NCBI GenBank assembly: GCA_003223255.1
Contig: QHYJ01000143.1
Span: forward strand, 1 to 43,870
DNA length: 43,870 nucleotides
Direction of reading: 5' to 3'
Source: Acidobacteriota bacterium
GTDB lineage: Bacteria > Acidobacteriota > Terriglobia > Acidiferrales > UBA7541
Positions within the stretch are counted from its first letter, which is position 1; each line of letters opens with the position of its first letter. This document shows positions 36,122-43,870 of this stretch, one piece after another. The notes under the pieces are model-generated. The model ran no database searches, was not told where the DNA came from, and saw only the letters and a list, made by a program, of their open reading frames with translations. The position numbers were made by a program, and so were the translations under genes.

Positions 36122-36718
36122 CTATTGGCTTTTTGCGGCTTGTCGCACGGTTCTGCGCATCAAGACGTGGGAGCTGTAGCGCGTGCCGCCAAACGGGGCG
36201 ACCCGTTTGAATCCGGCTTTTACGAACATGGATTCGGTGCCGTGCGTAGACTCGTTGCCAAAAGCGCGGGAAAGCCAGCGGGTGATAGGATAGGCTTCCA
36301 CGAGGCCTCCGCCCTGGCGGCGAATGGCTTTAAGTGCCGCTTGCAACGCGGCGGACGCAACTCCGCGTTGGCGATAAGGCTTCAGCACGGTAAAACAAGT
36401 AATGCGCCAGAGTCTTTCCGAGCCTTTGGGGGCAAGGCCGCGGTAGATGCGCTGGTTGTCGATGCGCGGAAGCTCTTCGCAGGGACCGTATTGGCACCAG
36501 CCGACGGGCGCGCCGTTGGCGTAAACCAAAATGCCATGCGCGCGGTCTTGCTCGACGAGCGCGCGCTTCTGGCGGCGATTGCGTGCGCCGCGCTCGGCAC
36601 GCGTGCGCAGCCATTCCTGCTTGGGTAAGCTGCGCGGCCGGTGGAAATGCATGCACTGGCAAAAGTCCCACCCGCTGCCTCGGGAGAAAAGGCGGACAAA
36701 ATCCAGCCAGGTCTTCAT
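36122..36718 (-). CDS. GNAT-family N-acetyltransferase
   Basis: A 198-residue protein. ATG 36718 is chosen because AGGAG precedes it by 7 bases. The acetyl-CoA-binding motif A of GNAT enzymes is seen as CFTVLKPYRQRGVASAALQAAL (Q-R-G-V-A loop). A preceding strand reads GILVYANGAPVGWCQYGP, and a C-terminal strand SMFVKAGFKRVAPFGGTRYSSHVLMRR matches the usual GF-x-R ending. The N-terminus (CQCMHFHRP) resembles a subgroup of GNAT proteins beginning with a Cys/Trp-rich segment. The substrate cannot be inferred. It stands alone between a membrane protein and a lipoprotein gene. Confidence 0.85.
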   Translation of the reverse strand: MKTWLDFVRLFSRGSGWDFCQCMHFHRPRSLPKQEWLRTRAERGARNRRQKRALVEQDRAHGILVYANGAPVGWCQYGPCEELPRIDNQRIYRGLAPKGSERLWRITCFTVLKPYRQRGVASAALQAALKAIRRQGGGLVEAYPITRWLSRAFGNESTHGTESMFVKAGFKRVAPFGGTRYSSHVLMRRTVRQAAKSQ

Positions 36719-36825
36719 GGAAAGCTCCTTTGTCGTGTAGGTGATAGGTGGCGATGGCATGGCAGCGTGAATCCACTGCTATCCTACCGCAACAGAGCGG
36801 GCTGAAATGCTGTTCCACGCGTGGG

Positions 36826-36868
36826 CCAAAAAGTGCGGCCCCGGTCGGGCTGAGCCAACCGGAGCCGC
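36826..36868 (-). terminator. Rho-independent terminator of the lipoprotein gene
   Basis: On the minus strand a GC-rich stem of about 14 bp with minor mismatches (GCGGCTCCGGTTGG pairing with the stretch ending at 36835) is followed by ACTTTTTGG. It begins about 28 bases after the lipoprotein stop. Confidence 0.8.
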
Positions 36869-36895
36869 TGTGAGAAGTTATGTTGTTTGTTGTGC

Positions 36896-37534
36896 TCAGC
36901 CTTTCATCGGGACGGAGACCGGCTCGGAGAGCTTGAAAGTCAGCTTCGACTTGGCCGAGAGAGTGGAATTGTCGTTCTTTTGCTTGGCCTTTTCTTTGCT
37001 CTGGTCGCTCGATTTGGCCGAAGCGCTCTTGGCCTTGTCGGCCGGACGGAGCGAGTTGGTCTTCAGATCGTAGGATTTTCCGTGCACCACGACCGAGGCC
37101 AACGCGACCTTCAGTTCATGCTTCTTCACGGCCACGACCTTGCCGGTAACTTTCGCGCCCTTGGGCAGCACGGTCTTGCCGTCAACCTTCACCGGTGCAG
37201 CGAGGCTCGCAGCAAAGGTGTCACCCTGATGACTCTTATCGCTGTGAAGAGTCTGGTCCACGACCGCGGTGATCGGCGTGCCCTTGGGCACCGTGATCGT
37301 GTGCCCCGTCGGCTGGCTTACCTTGGCGGAGACCGGCGTGACCTTAGGTGCCTCGGCCTTCGAAGCCGCTGCCTTGGACGCTGCCTTGGACGCTGCCTTG
37401 GAGGACGCTTTCGCAGGCTTTGACGCCTGGTTCGAGGCGGTAGTTTCGGGCTGGTTGGAACAACCTGCCACGGCCAGGAGACCTGCGGCTGCCGCAGCAA
37501 GGAAAAGCTTGTGAGAGAGCTGCGAATGGAACAT
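36896..37534 (-). CDS. Lys/Ala/Ser-rich lipoprotein of unknown function
   Basis: A 212-residue protein started at ATG 37534 with AGGAGGTG 6 bases upstream. The signal peptide ends in a lipobox LAVAGC (Cys25). Residues about 38-62 are a low-complexity linker made of SKAA units, encoded by three copies of a 12-base repeat near 37370-37405. The folded part (about 75-165) contains ITVPKGTPITAVVDQTLHSDKSHQGDTFAASL and LPKGAKVTGKVVAVKK, resembling the barrel of TrbI/VirB10-type or similar envelope proteins. A charged SAKSSDQSKEKAKQK stretch precedes the final KLTFKLSEPVSVP strand. No partner secretion genes are present. Probably an abundant envelope protein; function unknown. It has its own terminator. 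Confidence 0.75.
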   Translation of the reverse strand: MFHSQLSHKLFLAAAAAGLLAVAGCSNQPETTASNQASKPAKASSKAASKAASKAAASKAEAPKVTPVSAKVSQPTGHTITVPKGTPITAVVDQTLHSDKSHQGDTFAASLAAPVKVDGKTVLPKGAKVTGKVVAVKKHELKVALASVVVHGKSYDLKTNSLRPADKAKSASAKSSDQSKEKAKQKNDNSTLSAKSKLTFKLSEPVSVPMKG

Positions 37535-37849
37535 TTTTACACCTCCTGAAGATAGCCCAATGGACTGGGAGGAGGTTGCCGGGTGAACCCCTTCGCCGGA
37601 TCAAACTGCGAGTTACGCTCGGAACGGTGGGTATCCCTTGAGCTTGAGAAAATTGTACTAAATTGAGCAGGCGGATTGGCAGGTGGCGATGCCGCGTGTC
37701 GTTCCCTACACCGGCCCATGGGTCAGTTGGCCCAATGACTAGGGAGCACGGAGCGGCGAGGGCCCAACAGCAGTCACGGTCCTAATTTCCACCATGAAGT
37801 TCTACCCTTGGTGCTTCCATCAGTCGGCCTTGCCCAGCCATGGCCTCTT

Positions 37850-37905
37850 AAAGTTGCGAAAAGTTGTGAACTTTACTTGACAGTTTTTCCATAAATGAGT
37901 ATAGG
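37850..37905 (+). promoter_or_regulatory. Receptor 2 promoter with operator-like repeats
   Basis: TTGACA (37877-37882), 17 bases, TATAGG (37900-37905): a strong sigma-70-type promoter, about 170 bases before the receptor 2 ATG. Immediately upstream are two tandem 10-base units AAAGTTGCGA and AAAGTTGTGA (37850-37869), and the second is also half of a perfect palindrome AAAGTT-GTG-AACTTT (37860-37874). This suggests binding of an activator or repressor at the -35 edge. The rest of the 546-base gap 37535-38080 shows no gene. Confidence 0.75.
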
Positions 37906-38080
37906 CTGGGACCAACAGCGGGGTGTCTTTGGGAAGCGGCTGGTCATTTTGCTCTCTAGGTGGTTACCCGCGAGGCGCGTGTGTCTGCTGGGCAGTGAAT
38001 TCCGCTGAGCAGTGAACTCCACAGGTGTTTCGGGCTTCTGGCCGCGAAAAAAAAGAGCCCCCTCGTTTCAGGAGGGAAAT

Positions 38081-41000
38081 ATGCGCGTGCGAACGCTCCT
38101 TCGCTCGATCCTGTTAGGTACAAGCGCGTTGGCGTTGTCGGCAGCCATGCTCCGGGTTACGCCCACCGAAGCGCAGACGGCGGCGACCGGTGCCGTATTG
38201 GGGACAGTTACCGACCCGGGAGGCGCTGTTACGCCCGGTGTCCACGTGGAAGTCATCAATAGCGCCACGAACGAAAGTAGATCCACGGAAACGAATGCTT
38301 CCGGGCAGTACGTTTTTCCGAATGTTAATCCTGGCACCTACAATCTAAAATTCACGAAATCAGGTTTCGCCGCCGGAACGATCTCGAACATCAGGGTCGA
38401 CGTAAACAAAACTCTCACCTACGACTTGAAATTAGAGATCAGCGGCGGGAAGGAAATCGTAGAAGTATCGGCAACCGCTCAGGCCGAGCTCCAAACAACG
38501 GACGCTCAGGTCGGCAACGAAGTTTCCAGCGCCGACATGATGAACCTGCCCACCTTGCGCCGGAATGCGGCAGCTCTCCTGACGCTGCAGCCGGGAGTGT
38601 CGCCTGGCACCAATTCATTTCCCCGAGTGGGTATGCGTGTTGCTGGCGCAATTGATGACCAAAACACCTTCACTTTGGACGGGATCGATGTCTCGGACAA
38701 CGTGATCGGCGGAATTGACGCGAGCACGATCGCTTCTATTCCTCTCGGGGTAGAGTCCATCGAAGAATATCGCGTCGGTGTCAACAACCCCAACGCGACG
38801 TTCGGACGCGCCTCTGGTGGCCAAATCGCGGCGGTTTCTAAGAGCGGCACAAATCAATTACACGGTTCGGGTTATTGGTTTCACCAGAATTCGTACTTCA
38901 ATGCCAACGAGTGGGAGCTCAACCGGATCAAAAAGCCCACACCAAAATTCCACGATAACCGCTTTGGCGGCAAGGTGGGCGGACCCCTTTGGCGCGACAA
39001 GACCTTTTTCTTCTTTGATTACGAGGCCCGGCGCTTCCCCTCGCAGTCGCTGTTTACTCGGCTCATGCCGACCGCTTCTTTGCGGGCAGGAATACTGAAG
39101 TTCAAAGACGCATCCGGGAACACGGTTTCCTACGATCTGTCATCGGCGGCACCGCTTTGCGGCACCGGCGTAGCTTGTGATCCCAGGGGAATCGGCATTA
39201 GCCCATCTGTGCAGGCCCTTTGGGCTCTCGATCCCCAGGGTACCGACCCGAGCGTAGCGGGGGCTGATGGCCTGAATACGCTCGGCTTCCGCGGGTCGGC
39301 CCTCACGCCACTTTCCACGAACTTTTACGATGGGCGTTTCGACCACGAAATCAACAAGAAGTGGCACCTGAATGTCGGCTACCTCTATTACCAGACAAAA
39401 GTGGTGTCGAGTGGACAGGGGGCCCAATACGACCTTCGGGGCGCCACGCCCGTAGCCACTTCCAAGGCACCCACAGACCGCGATGCGGTCATCGCCGGGT
39501 TAACAGGCCAAATCACGCCCCATCTAATAAACACATTCCGGTTCGGCTGGGTGCGCGATCGTGAATCATTTAATCGTCTGGCGCCTTCGGCGACCGCGGC
39601 GCTTGAAAATATCGCCGGTACATCATCCTCGGCCGGCCCGATTGCGCTGGCGCCGGGGCTCGCGGCTGCCACAACCAACCCGCTAGTGGACGCGCCGATC
39701 GAAGTGGATACGCAACGCGCACGATTCCAAAACATTACAGGCCGGAACATTCAATATTTGGATGACGTAAGTTGGATTAAGTCCGCCCACACCCTCCAAT
39801 TCGGAGCCAATATTCGTCACATTCCAACTATCCACATTCGCAACGACAAAGTGGTGGGCTCGCTGGCTTCACTTGAAGCCTTGGCGGACGCCGACGTCAG
39901 CACGTTCCTAACATCGATTCCCTCGTCCGAGCGCCCGCTGACTTGCAGCGCCACGGTCACCACAAATTGCCTGCAAAGTGCGGACGTTCAGCGCTGGGAC
40001 CGTCTTTATGCATCCACGTTAGGACTGGTGGATAACATTGGCATTCTCACCACCCGCGATGGCAGTTTGAAGCCCTTGCCCTTCGGAACGCCGCTGATCA
40101 ATGACACCACACTGAATGCGTTCGAGTATTACGCTCAGGACGTCTGGCGCATTAAGCCCAATCTGACGCTTAGCTACGGTCTTTCCTACGGTTGGCAGAC
40201 TGCCCCGAAGGAAAAGCTGAACCGTCAAACACTCGTTGTGGACGCCAACACTCTAAAGCCTCTCACCGGTCCCGGATACATCGCCGCCAAAGAGGACGCC
40301 GCACTGCAAGGACAGACTTTCAACCCGACCCTGGGCTTCGAACCTGTGCAGGCGGCACACCGTAATGTATTTAATGTCGACTATGGCGACTGGGCGCCGC
40401 GGGTGTCCCTGGCATGGACGCCAGGTTTTGATTCAGGAGCGCTTCACCGTCTGACAGGGAATCATAAAACGGTGATCCGCGGCGGTTATTCGATTGTTTA
40501 TGACCGAACGAACACCGTGCAGAGTGTGATTATCCCCATGCTCGGTGTGGGTTTCGCGCAGACCATCACCGTTGGAGCACCGTTGTGCAACGCCAACGGC
40601 ACAAGTGTGCAAGGTTGTAATGCGGCGGCAGGCGCCACCAATCCCGGTGCGGCATCGTTCCGGGTGGGGGTCGATGGGAACCTTCCTGTGCCAACTGTCC
40701 CCCCTGTTTCCCAACCCATCGTCCCGGGAACACCTTTTGGCGAATTGTTCAGCTTCCAAGATGACCCCGATACGAAAATCGGACGCAGCCATGCCTTTGA
40801 TTTGACCATCCAGCGTGAATTCCCCGGCAATATGATTATGGAGGTCGGCTGGGTGGGCCGGTGGTCAGACCGGCTGCCGCAAGGCGTAAATTTCAACTCG
40901 GCTCCCTACTTCTTTGTAGACCCGGCGTCCAAGCAGTCATTTGCACAAGCCTATGATGCAGTTGCGGCGGCACTAGCGGCCGGAGGGACGCCTGCAGCAC

Positions 41001-41980
41001 AACCATTCTTCGAGAACCAACTCGCGGGTTTGATTGGTTCGGCCTGTGCGGGTTCCTCGACAGCGACTTCAGCGACGCAATTCCTGGTGAACGCGGCGCA
41101 GGCGACGTTTACGAGCGGATTAGTGAGCTCGCTGTTTTCCGTGATGGATGGTCGACGCGCCTGTTTAGGTATGCCAACATTCCAGAATCGGCAGCTCTTC
41201 GATCTGCACATGCGCACGTACATCGGCCAGTCCAACTATAACGGGCTTGTCGCGACACTTCGCAAGCGCATGTCTCGCGGGCTGACCTTCAACGTCAGCT
41301 ATACTTTCTCCCAAACACTGGACCAGAACATTTCCAACCAGAATCAGGCGGGCATCTATTCGAACAGCTACTTCCCCAATGTGGATTATGGCCCATCCCT
41401 GTTCGACCGCAAGCATATCTTCAATGCGTCATACTTGTACGAGTTGCCCATTGGCAAAGGACACCGTTTCGGCGGAGGGGATTATGGCAGCCGCCTACTC
41501 GGCGGATGGTTCAGCTCGGGAATCTTTTCCGCGTTCAGCGGCTTGCCACTGTTCGTCACCGAAAGCAGCCAGGTTTGGGGAGGCGGCAGCATTTTCGGAT
41601 TTGCCGTGGGCCAGATTCCTCTTGTGAATCCGAGCGCATTCGGCGACGGAGTTCATCATGGGGTAAACGGCGTGTTTGGCGACTTCAGAAACGTTCAGAT
41701 CAGCAAAGATGGACGCACGGGCCGCTCCAACCCGCTTCGCGGGCTACCATTCTGGAATCTTGACATGTCCCTTGGCAAGAAGACGGCTATCACGGAGAGA
41801 GTTTCGATGAGCATTTCTGCTGATTTCTTCAACATCTTTAACCACCCGAACTTTGTTGATCCGACGCTCAATATCAGTCAAAAAGCGAGCTTCGGTGTGA
41901 TCTCCACACAACTGGTTCCCACAAGCCGAGACACAGATGGCGCACGCTGGATTCAGCTCGGCCTTCGGTTTGACTTTTAG
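38081..41980 (+). CDS. Oar-like TonB-dependent receptor 2
   Basis: A 1299-residue outer-membrane protein. ATG 38081 is preferred to the upstream in-frame ATG 38012 because AGGAGG lies 5 bases before it and a signal peptide (LLRSILLGTSALALSAAM, cleavage near TEAQT) follows. A carboxypeptidase-regulatory-like domain occupies about 30-125 (GTVTDPGGAVTPGVHVEV...SGQYVFPNVNPGTYNLKF). Then the plug region with LPTLRRNAAALLTLQPGV and FTLDGIDVSDNVIGGID follows, and a long beta-barrel ending IQLGLRFDF. It is a distant paralogue of receptor 1 and is intact. Its long leader and operator-bearing promoter suggest it is regulated. The neighbouring genes give no firm hint of the ligand. Confidence 0.92.
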   Translation: MRVRTLLRSILLGTSALALSAAMLRVTPTEAQTAATGAVLGTVTDPGGAVTPGVHVEVINSATNESRSTETNASGQYVFPNVNPGTYNLKFTKSGFAAGTISNIRVDVNKTLTYDLKLEISGGKEIVEVSATAQAELQTTDAQVGNEVSSADMMNLPTLRRNAAALLTLQPGVSPGTNSFPRVGMRVAGAIDDQNTFTLDGIDVSDNVIGGIDASTIASIPLGVESIEEYRVGVNNPNATFGRASGGQIAAVSKSGTNQLHGSGYWFHQNSYFNANEWELNRIKKPTPKFHDNRFGGKVGGPLWRDKTFFFFDYEARRFPSQSLFTRLMPTASLRAGILKFKDASGNTVSYDLSSAAPLCGTGVACDPRGIGISPSVQALWALDPQGTDPSVAGADGLNTLGFRGSALTPLSTNFYDGRFDHEINKKWHLNVGYLYYQTKVVSSGQGAQYDLRGATPVATSKAPTDRDAVIAGLTGQITPHLINTFRFGWVRDRESFNRLAPSATAALENIAGTSSSAGPIALAPGLAAATTNPLVDAPIEVDTQRARFQNITGRNIQYLDDVSWIKSAHTLQFGANIRHIPTIHIRNDKVVGSLASLEALADADVSTFLTSIPSSERPLTCSATVTTNCLQSADVQRWDRLYASTLGLVDNIGILTTRDGSLKPLPFGTPLINDTTLNAFEYYAQDVWRIKPNLTLSYGLSYGWQTAPKEKLNRQTLVVDANTLKPLTGPGYIAAKEDAALQGQTFNPTLGFEPVQAAHRNVFNVDYGDWAPRVSLAWTPGFDSGALHRLTGNHKTVIRGGYSIVYDRTNTVQSVIIPMLGVGFAQTITVGAPLCNANGTSVQGCNAAAGATNPGAASFRVGVDGNLPVPTVPPVSQPIVPGTPFGELFSFQDDPDTKIGRSHAFDLTIQREFPGNMIMEVGWVGRWSDRLPQGVNFNSAPYFFVDPASKQSFAQAYDAVAAALAAGGTPAAQPFFENQLAGLIGSACAGSSTATSATQFLVNAAQATFTSGLVSSLFSVMDGRRACLGMPTFQNRQLFDLHMRTYIGQSNYNGLVATLRKRMSRGLTFNVSYTFSQTLDQNISNQNQAGIYSNSYFPNVDYGPSLFDRKHIFNASYLYELPIGKGHRFGGGDYGSRLLGGWFSSGIFSAFSGLPLFVTESSQVWGGGSIFGFAVGQIPLVNPSAFGDGVHHGVNGVFGDFRNVQISKDGRTGRSNPLRGLPFWNLDMSLGKKTAITERVSMSISADFFNIFNHPNFVDPTLNISQKASFGVISTQLVPTSRDTDGARWIQLGLRFDF

Positions 41981-42000
41981 AAAGCCTATTGGTCGTCCAA

Positions 42001-42048
42001 CGCCGGGGAGAGAGCTGAGTTTGTCTAGGCTCTCTCTGGGCGTTTCTT
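42001..42048 (+). terminator. Terminator after receptor 2
   Basis: Stem GAGAGAGC/GCTCTCTC (42008-42015 with 42029-42036), extended by CGCC/GGCG, followed by TTTCTT. It starts 20 bases after the receptor 2 stop. Confidence 0.7.
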
Positions 42049-42161
42049 GATTGTCGCGTGGTTCATCAAGTTTATCAATAAGCCCCGCCTGTAAAGGCAG
42101 GGTAGATTTGTCCTGGCATTTAAGACCATAAGACTTAAACAATTGTAGTATGTACTGGACT

Positions 42162-42392
42162 TTTCTGTTCCCCTCCTGTATGCTCACGGCGGAATGCATC
42201 CTGAGTAAGATGATACTGTTCAGGGGCATCACGGTCGGATCGAAGAAATCTTCGGAGCCCGAGAAGAAACGAAGGCGAGAAGTAGATCCTATAGTGGGGT
42301 TCTTTACGAGTACAGGGTAGAAAGAAGTCGAGCAACGCGTGGAACCACTCCCGTGTGGGTGGTTACGCCCGGCGCTCGACGCCGGGTTTTTT
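42162..42392 (+). ncRNA. Candidate structured RNA or leader ending in an intrinsic terminator
   Basis: No protein-coding frame is plausible. A promoter-like pair TGGACT, 17 bases, TATGCT (-10 at 42178-42183) would start a transcript near 42190. Several stems follow: ATGC..CCTGA with TCAGG..GCAT (about 42194-42228), CGAAG/CTTCG (about 42241-42254) and AACCAC/GTGGTT near 42343-42364. The end is an intrinsic terminator, stem CCCGGCG/CGCCGGG with TTTTTT (42368-42392). GTCGAGC at 42328-42334 can pair perfectly with GCTCGAC inside the terminator hairpin, giving a possible antiterminator. It does not show tRNA, 4.5S, tmRNA or RNase P hallmarks that I can see. It could be a small RNA or an attenuated leader. 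Confidence 0.35.
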
Positions 42393-43014
42393 ATTTCTAG
42401 TGACTCGATGTAGCAAGCTGGAGGCTAGAAAAGCCAAAGGCAGGAACATCGATCTTCTGGAAGCAGAGCTGGAAGGCAAGATCGCGCCGGGTTTCAAGGT
42501 TTGTACTTACAAACCCTGAACTAAGAAGGGCGATCAGGTAAGTCCCGCCAGACACGCCCTGAGGCATTCAGGGCATTCCGATCGACTCGGAAAAAAGGTT
42601 CTTTGACAACAGAAAGGCTGGCAAGCCCACGCCGAAAAACCTAGTGCGGATTACGGTCCGCGCGAGGGAGTGAAGGTGTGGGTGATTACAAGTTTGCTCG
42701 AGTATTGAGCATAACTGTGGAGCAAGGCGGCTTATTCAATTCAGAAGCTAAAGGTTGGACGCGGGAGGTCAAAAAAAGAACCTTCCTGCTGAAAACGTTA
42801 GCTGCTGAATCCGAAGACCGTGGAGTCGAAAGCCTGCGTCAGTTTCTTAGCCCTCCGCAAGGAGCGGCCGGACAAATCCGCGAGCCCATGCCCGGGTGAG
42901 CGCAGAGCTGATGCGAGGATGTAGGGAGCTGCGGGAATCGGAACGTCACATCGTTGGAGTGACCGGTCTTTTAGACCGGTTTCCAGCAACCAAGACGGAT
43001 TGAGTAAGTTTTAT
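42393..43014 (+). promoter_or_regulatory. 23S rRNA leader region with boxA-like element
   Basis: About 620 bases with no gene. GGTTCTTTGACAAC at 42597-42610 strongly resembles the boxA antitermination signal of rRNA leaders. A GCCCTGA/TCAGGGC hairpin lies about 40 bases before it (42556-42574) and an 8-bp hairpin ACCGGTCT/AGACCGGT at 42962-42980 precedes the 23S 5' end. No 16S 3' end (anti-Shine-Dalgarno) and no tRNA is found here, so this appears to be the leader of a separately transcribed 23S gene. I could not fix the promoter. Confidence 0.6.
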
Positions 43015-43870
43015 GATTAAGCTACTAAGGGCGTACGGTGGATGCCTTGGCGCCAGAAGGCGAGGAAGGACGTGGCAAGCTGCGATAAGCCCCGGGGAGC
43101 CGCAAGCAGGCTTTGATCCGAGGATCTCCGAATGGGGAAACCCGGCGGGATGAACTCCCGTTACAGCCCGCTGAATTCATAGGCGGGTATGAGCCAACCC
43201 AGGGAAGTGAACCATCTCAGTACCTGGTGGAAAATAAATCACAGAGATTCCGAAAGTAGCGGCGAGCGAAATCGGAACAGCCCAAACCCATGTGTTTACA
43301 CATGGGTGTTGTAGGACCGCGTGAGTAGAGTTACCAATCCGACGGCTAGGTGAACCCGCTGGAAAGCGGGGCCATAGAAGGTGAGAGCCCTGTAACTGAA
43401 AGCTGATCGGACTCGAAGCGGAATCCTGAGTACCACCGGACACGTGTAATCCGGTGGGAAGCTGGGGAGACCACTCTCCAAGGCTAAATACTCTCTGGCG
43501 ACCGATAGTGAACCAGTACCGCGAGGGAAAGGCGAAAAGCACCCCTGCGAGGGGAGTGAAATAGAACCTGAAACCGTATGCTTACAAGCAGTCGGAGGGC
43601 CATGGGCGGGCTTCGGTCCGTTCAAGCCTGACGGCGTGCCTCTTGCTTAATGAGCCGGCTAGTTATTCTTACGTGCGAGGTTAAGCGCAAGCGAGCCGTA
43701 GCGAAAGCGAGTCCGAACAGGGCGAAGTAGTACGTAGGAATAGACGCGAAGCGGGATGATCTACCCTTGGCCAGGTTGAAGGCCGCTTAACCGCGGCTGG
43801 AGGACCGAACCGGTGTGAGTTGAAAATCGCTCGGATGAGCTGAGGGTAGGGGTGAAAGGCTAATCAAATT
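43015..43870 (+). rRNA. rrl: 23S ribosomal RNA, 5' part
   Basis: From about 43015 the sequence follows the conserved 5' end of bacterial 23S rRNA: GATTAAGCTACTAAGGGCG, then GGTGGATGCCTTGG, CGAAAGTAGCGGCGAGCGAAA near 43250 and the domain I helices. It runs off the window after about 856 bases, roughly the first 30 percent of the molecule. No intron or insertion is apparent in this part. Confidence 0.97.

Noticed and set aside
37365-37410. CRISPR-like or regulatory short repeats.
   Set aside because: The 12-base repeats are within the lipoprotein gene and encode its Ser-Lys-Ala-Ala linker.
42678-42899. Small plus-strand protein just before 23S.
   Set aside because: It lies in the rRNA leader after boxA, has no ribosome-binding site and no recognisable features.
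42393-43014. tRNA genes or a 16S 3' end before the 23S gene.
   Set aside because: No T-loop GTTCGA-type sequence in a cloverleaf context and no anti-Shine-Dalgarno sequence was found.
1-43870. Insertion sequences, integrases or phage genes as the cause of gene breakage.
   Set aside because: No transposase or integrase motifs and no terminal inverted repeats were recognised near the lesions; the breaks look like deletions and point mutations.

Overview
The window looks like chromosomal DNA of an acidobacterium. The basis is the gene families: two very large Oar-like TonB-dependent receptors with an N-terminal carboxypeptidase-regulatory-like domain, a PadR regulator translationally coupled to long MacB/FtsX permeases of the acidobacterial duplicated orphan permease (ADOP) type, two FG-GAP/ASPIC-UnbV (CRTAC1-type) secreted proteins, many TPR proteins, and GC-rich DNA. 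No transposase, phage gene, CRISPR array or tRNA was recognised.

Left part (1-8.7 kb): a partial Ala/Pro-rich protein, an RHS/YD-repeat remnant, a secreted copper-monooxygenase-like (PHM/Nod19-like) protein, an amidohydrolase interrupted by an in-frame TAG, and a minus-strand operon. That operon runs from a redoxin to a chimeric cytochrome c / copper monooxygenase / TPR protein carrying an internal second signal peptide, and then to a GH13 alpha-glucosidase broken by frameshifts.

Middle (8.7-27 kb): receptor 1 on the minus strand ends at a strong terminator and is divergent from a one-TM protein with a DNA-binding-like N-terminus. A TPR protein is divergent from CRTAC1 protein 1, which is followed by a second broken GH13. 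Convergent to that are a hydrolase remnant and a GH130-like protein whose junction looks like one deletion. Then come a decayed ADOP permease, an intact ADOP permease and PadR, with a clear promoter and two inverted repeats upstream of PadR.

Right part (27-43.9 kb), where no gene is visibly broken: CRTAC1 protein 2, divergent from a secreted amylo-alpha-1,6-glucosidase-like protein; a RecB-like nuclease / RNase H-like / SF1 helicase fusion; a small membrane protein; a GNAT acetyltransferase; a Lys/Ala-rich lipoprotein; receptor 2 with an operator-like promoter; a structured intergenic region; and the 5' part of a 23S rRNA gene with a boxA-like leader but no 16S or tRNA upstream.

Functionally the window combines glucan/oligosaccharide enzymes (two GH13, GH130, debranching-type enzyme) and outer-membrane receptors with an extracytoplasmic copper/heme/thiol redox group and surface repeat proteins. 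The most striking property is decay: six loci between 0.3 and 24 kb are visibly inactivated and two more are altered by probable deletions, several with losses too large to be base-calling errors.
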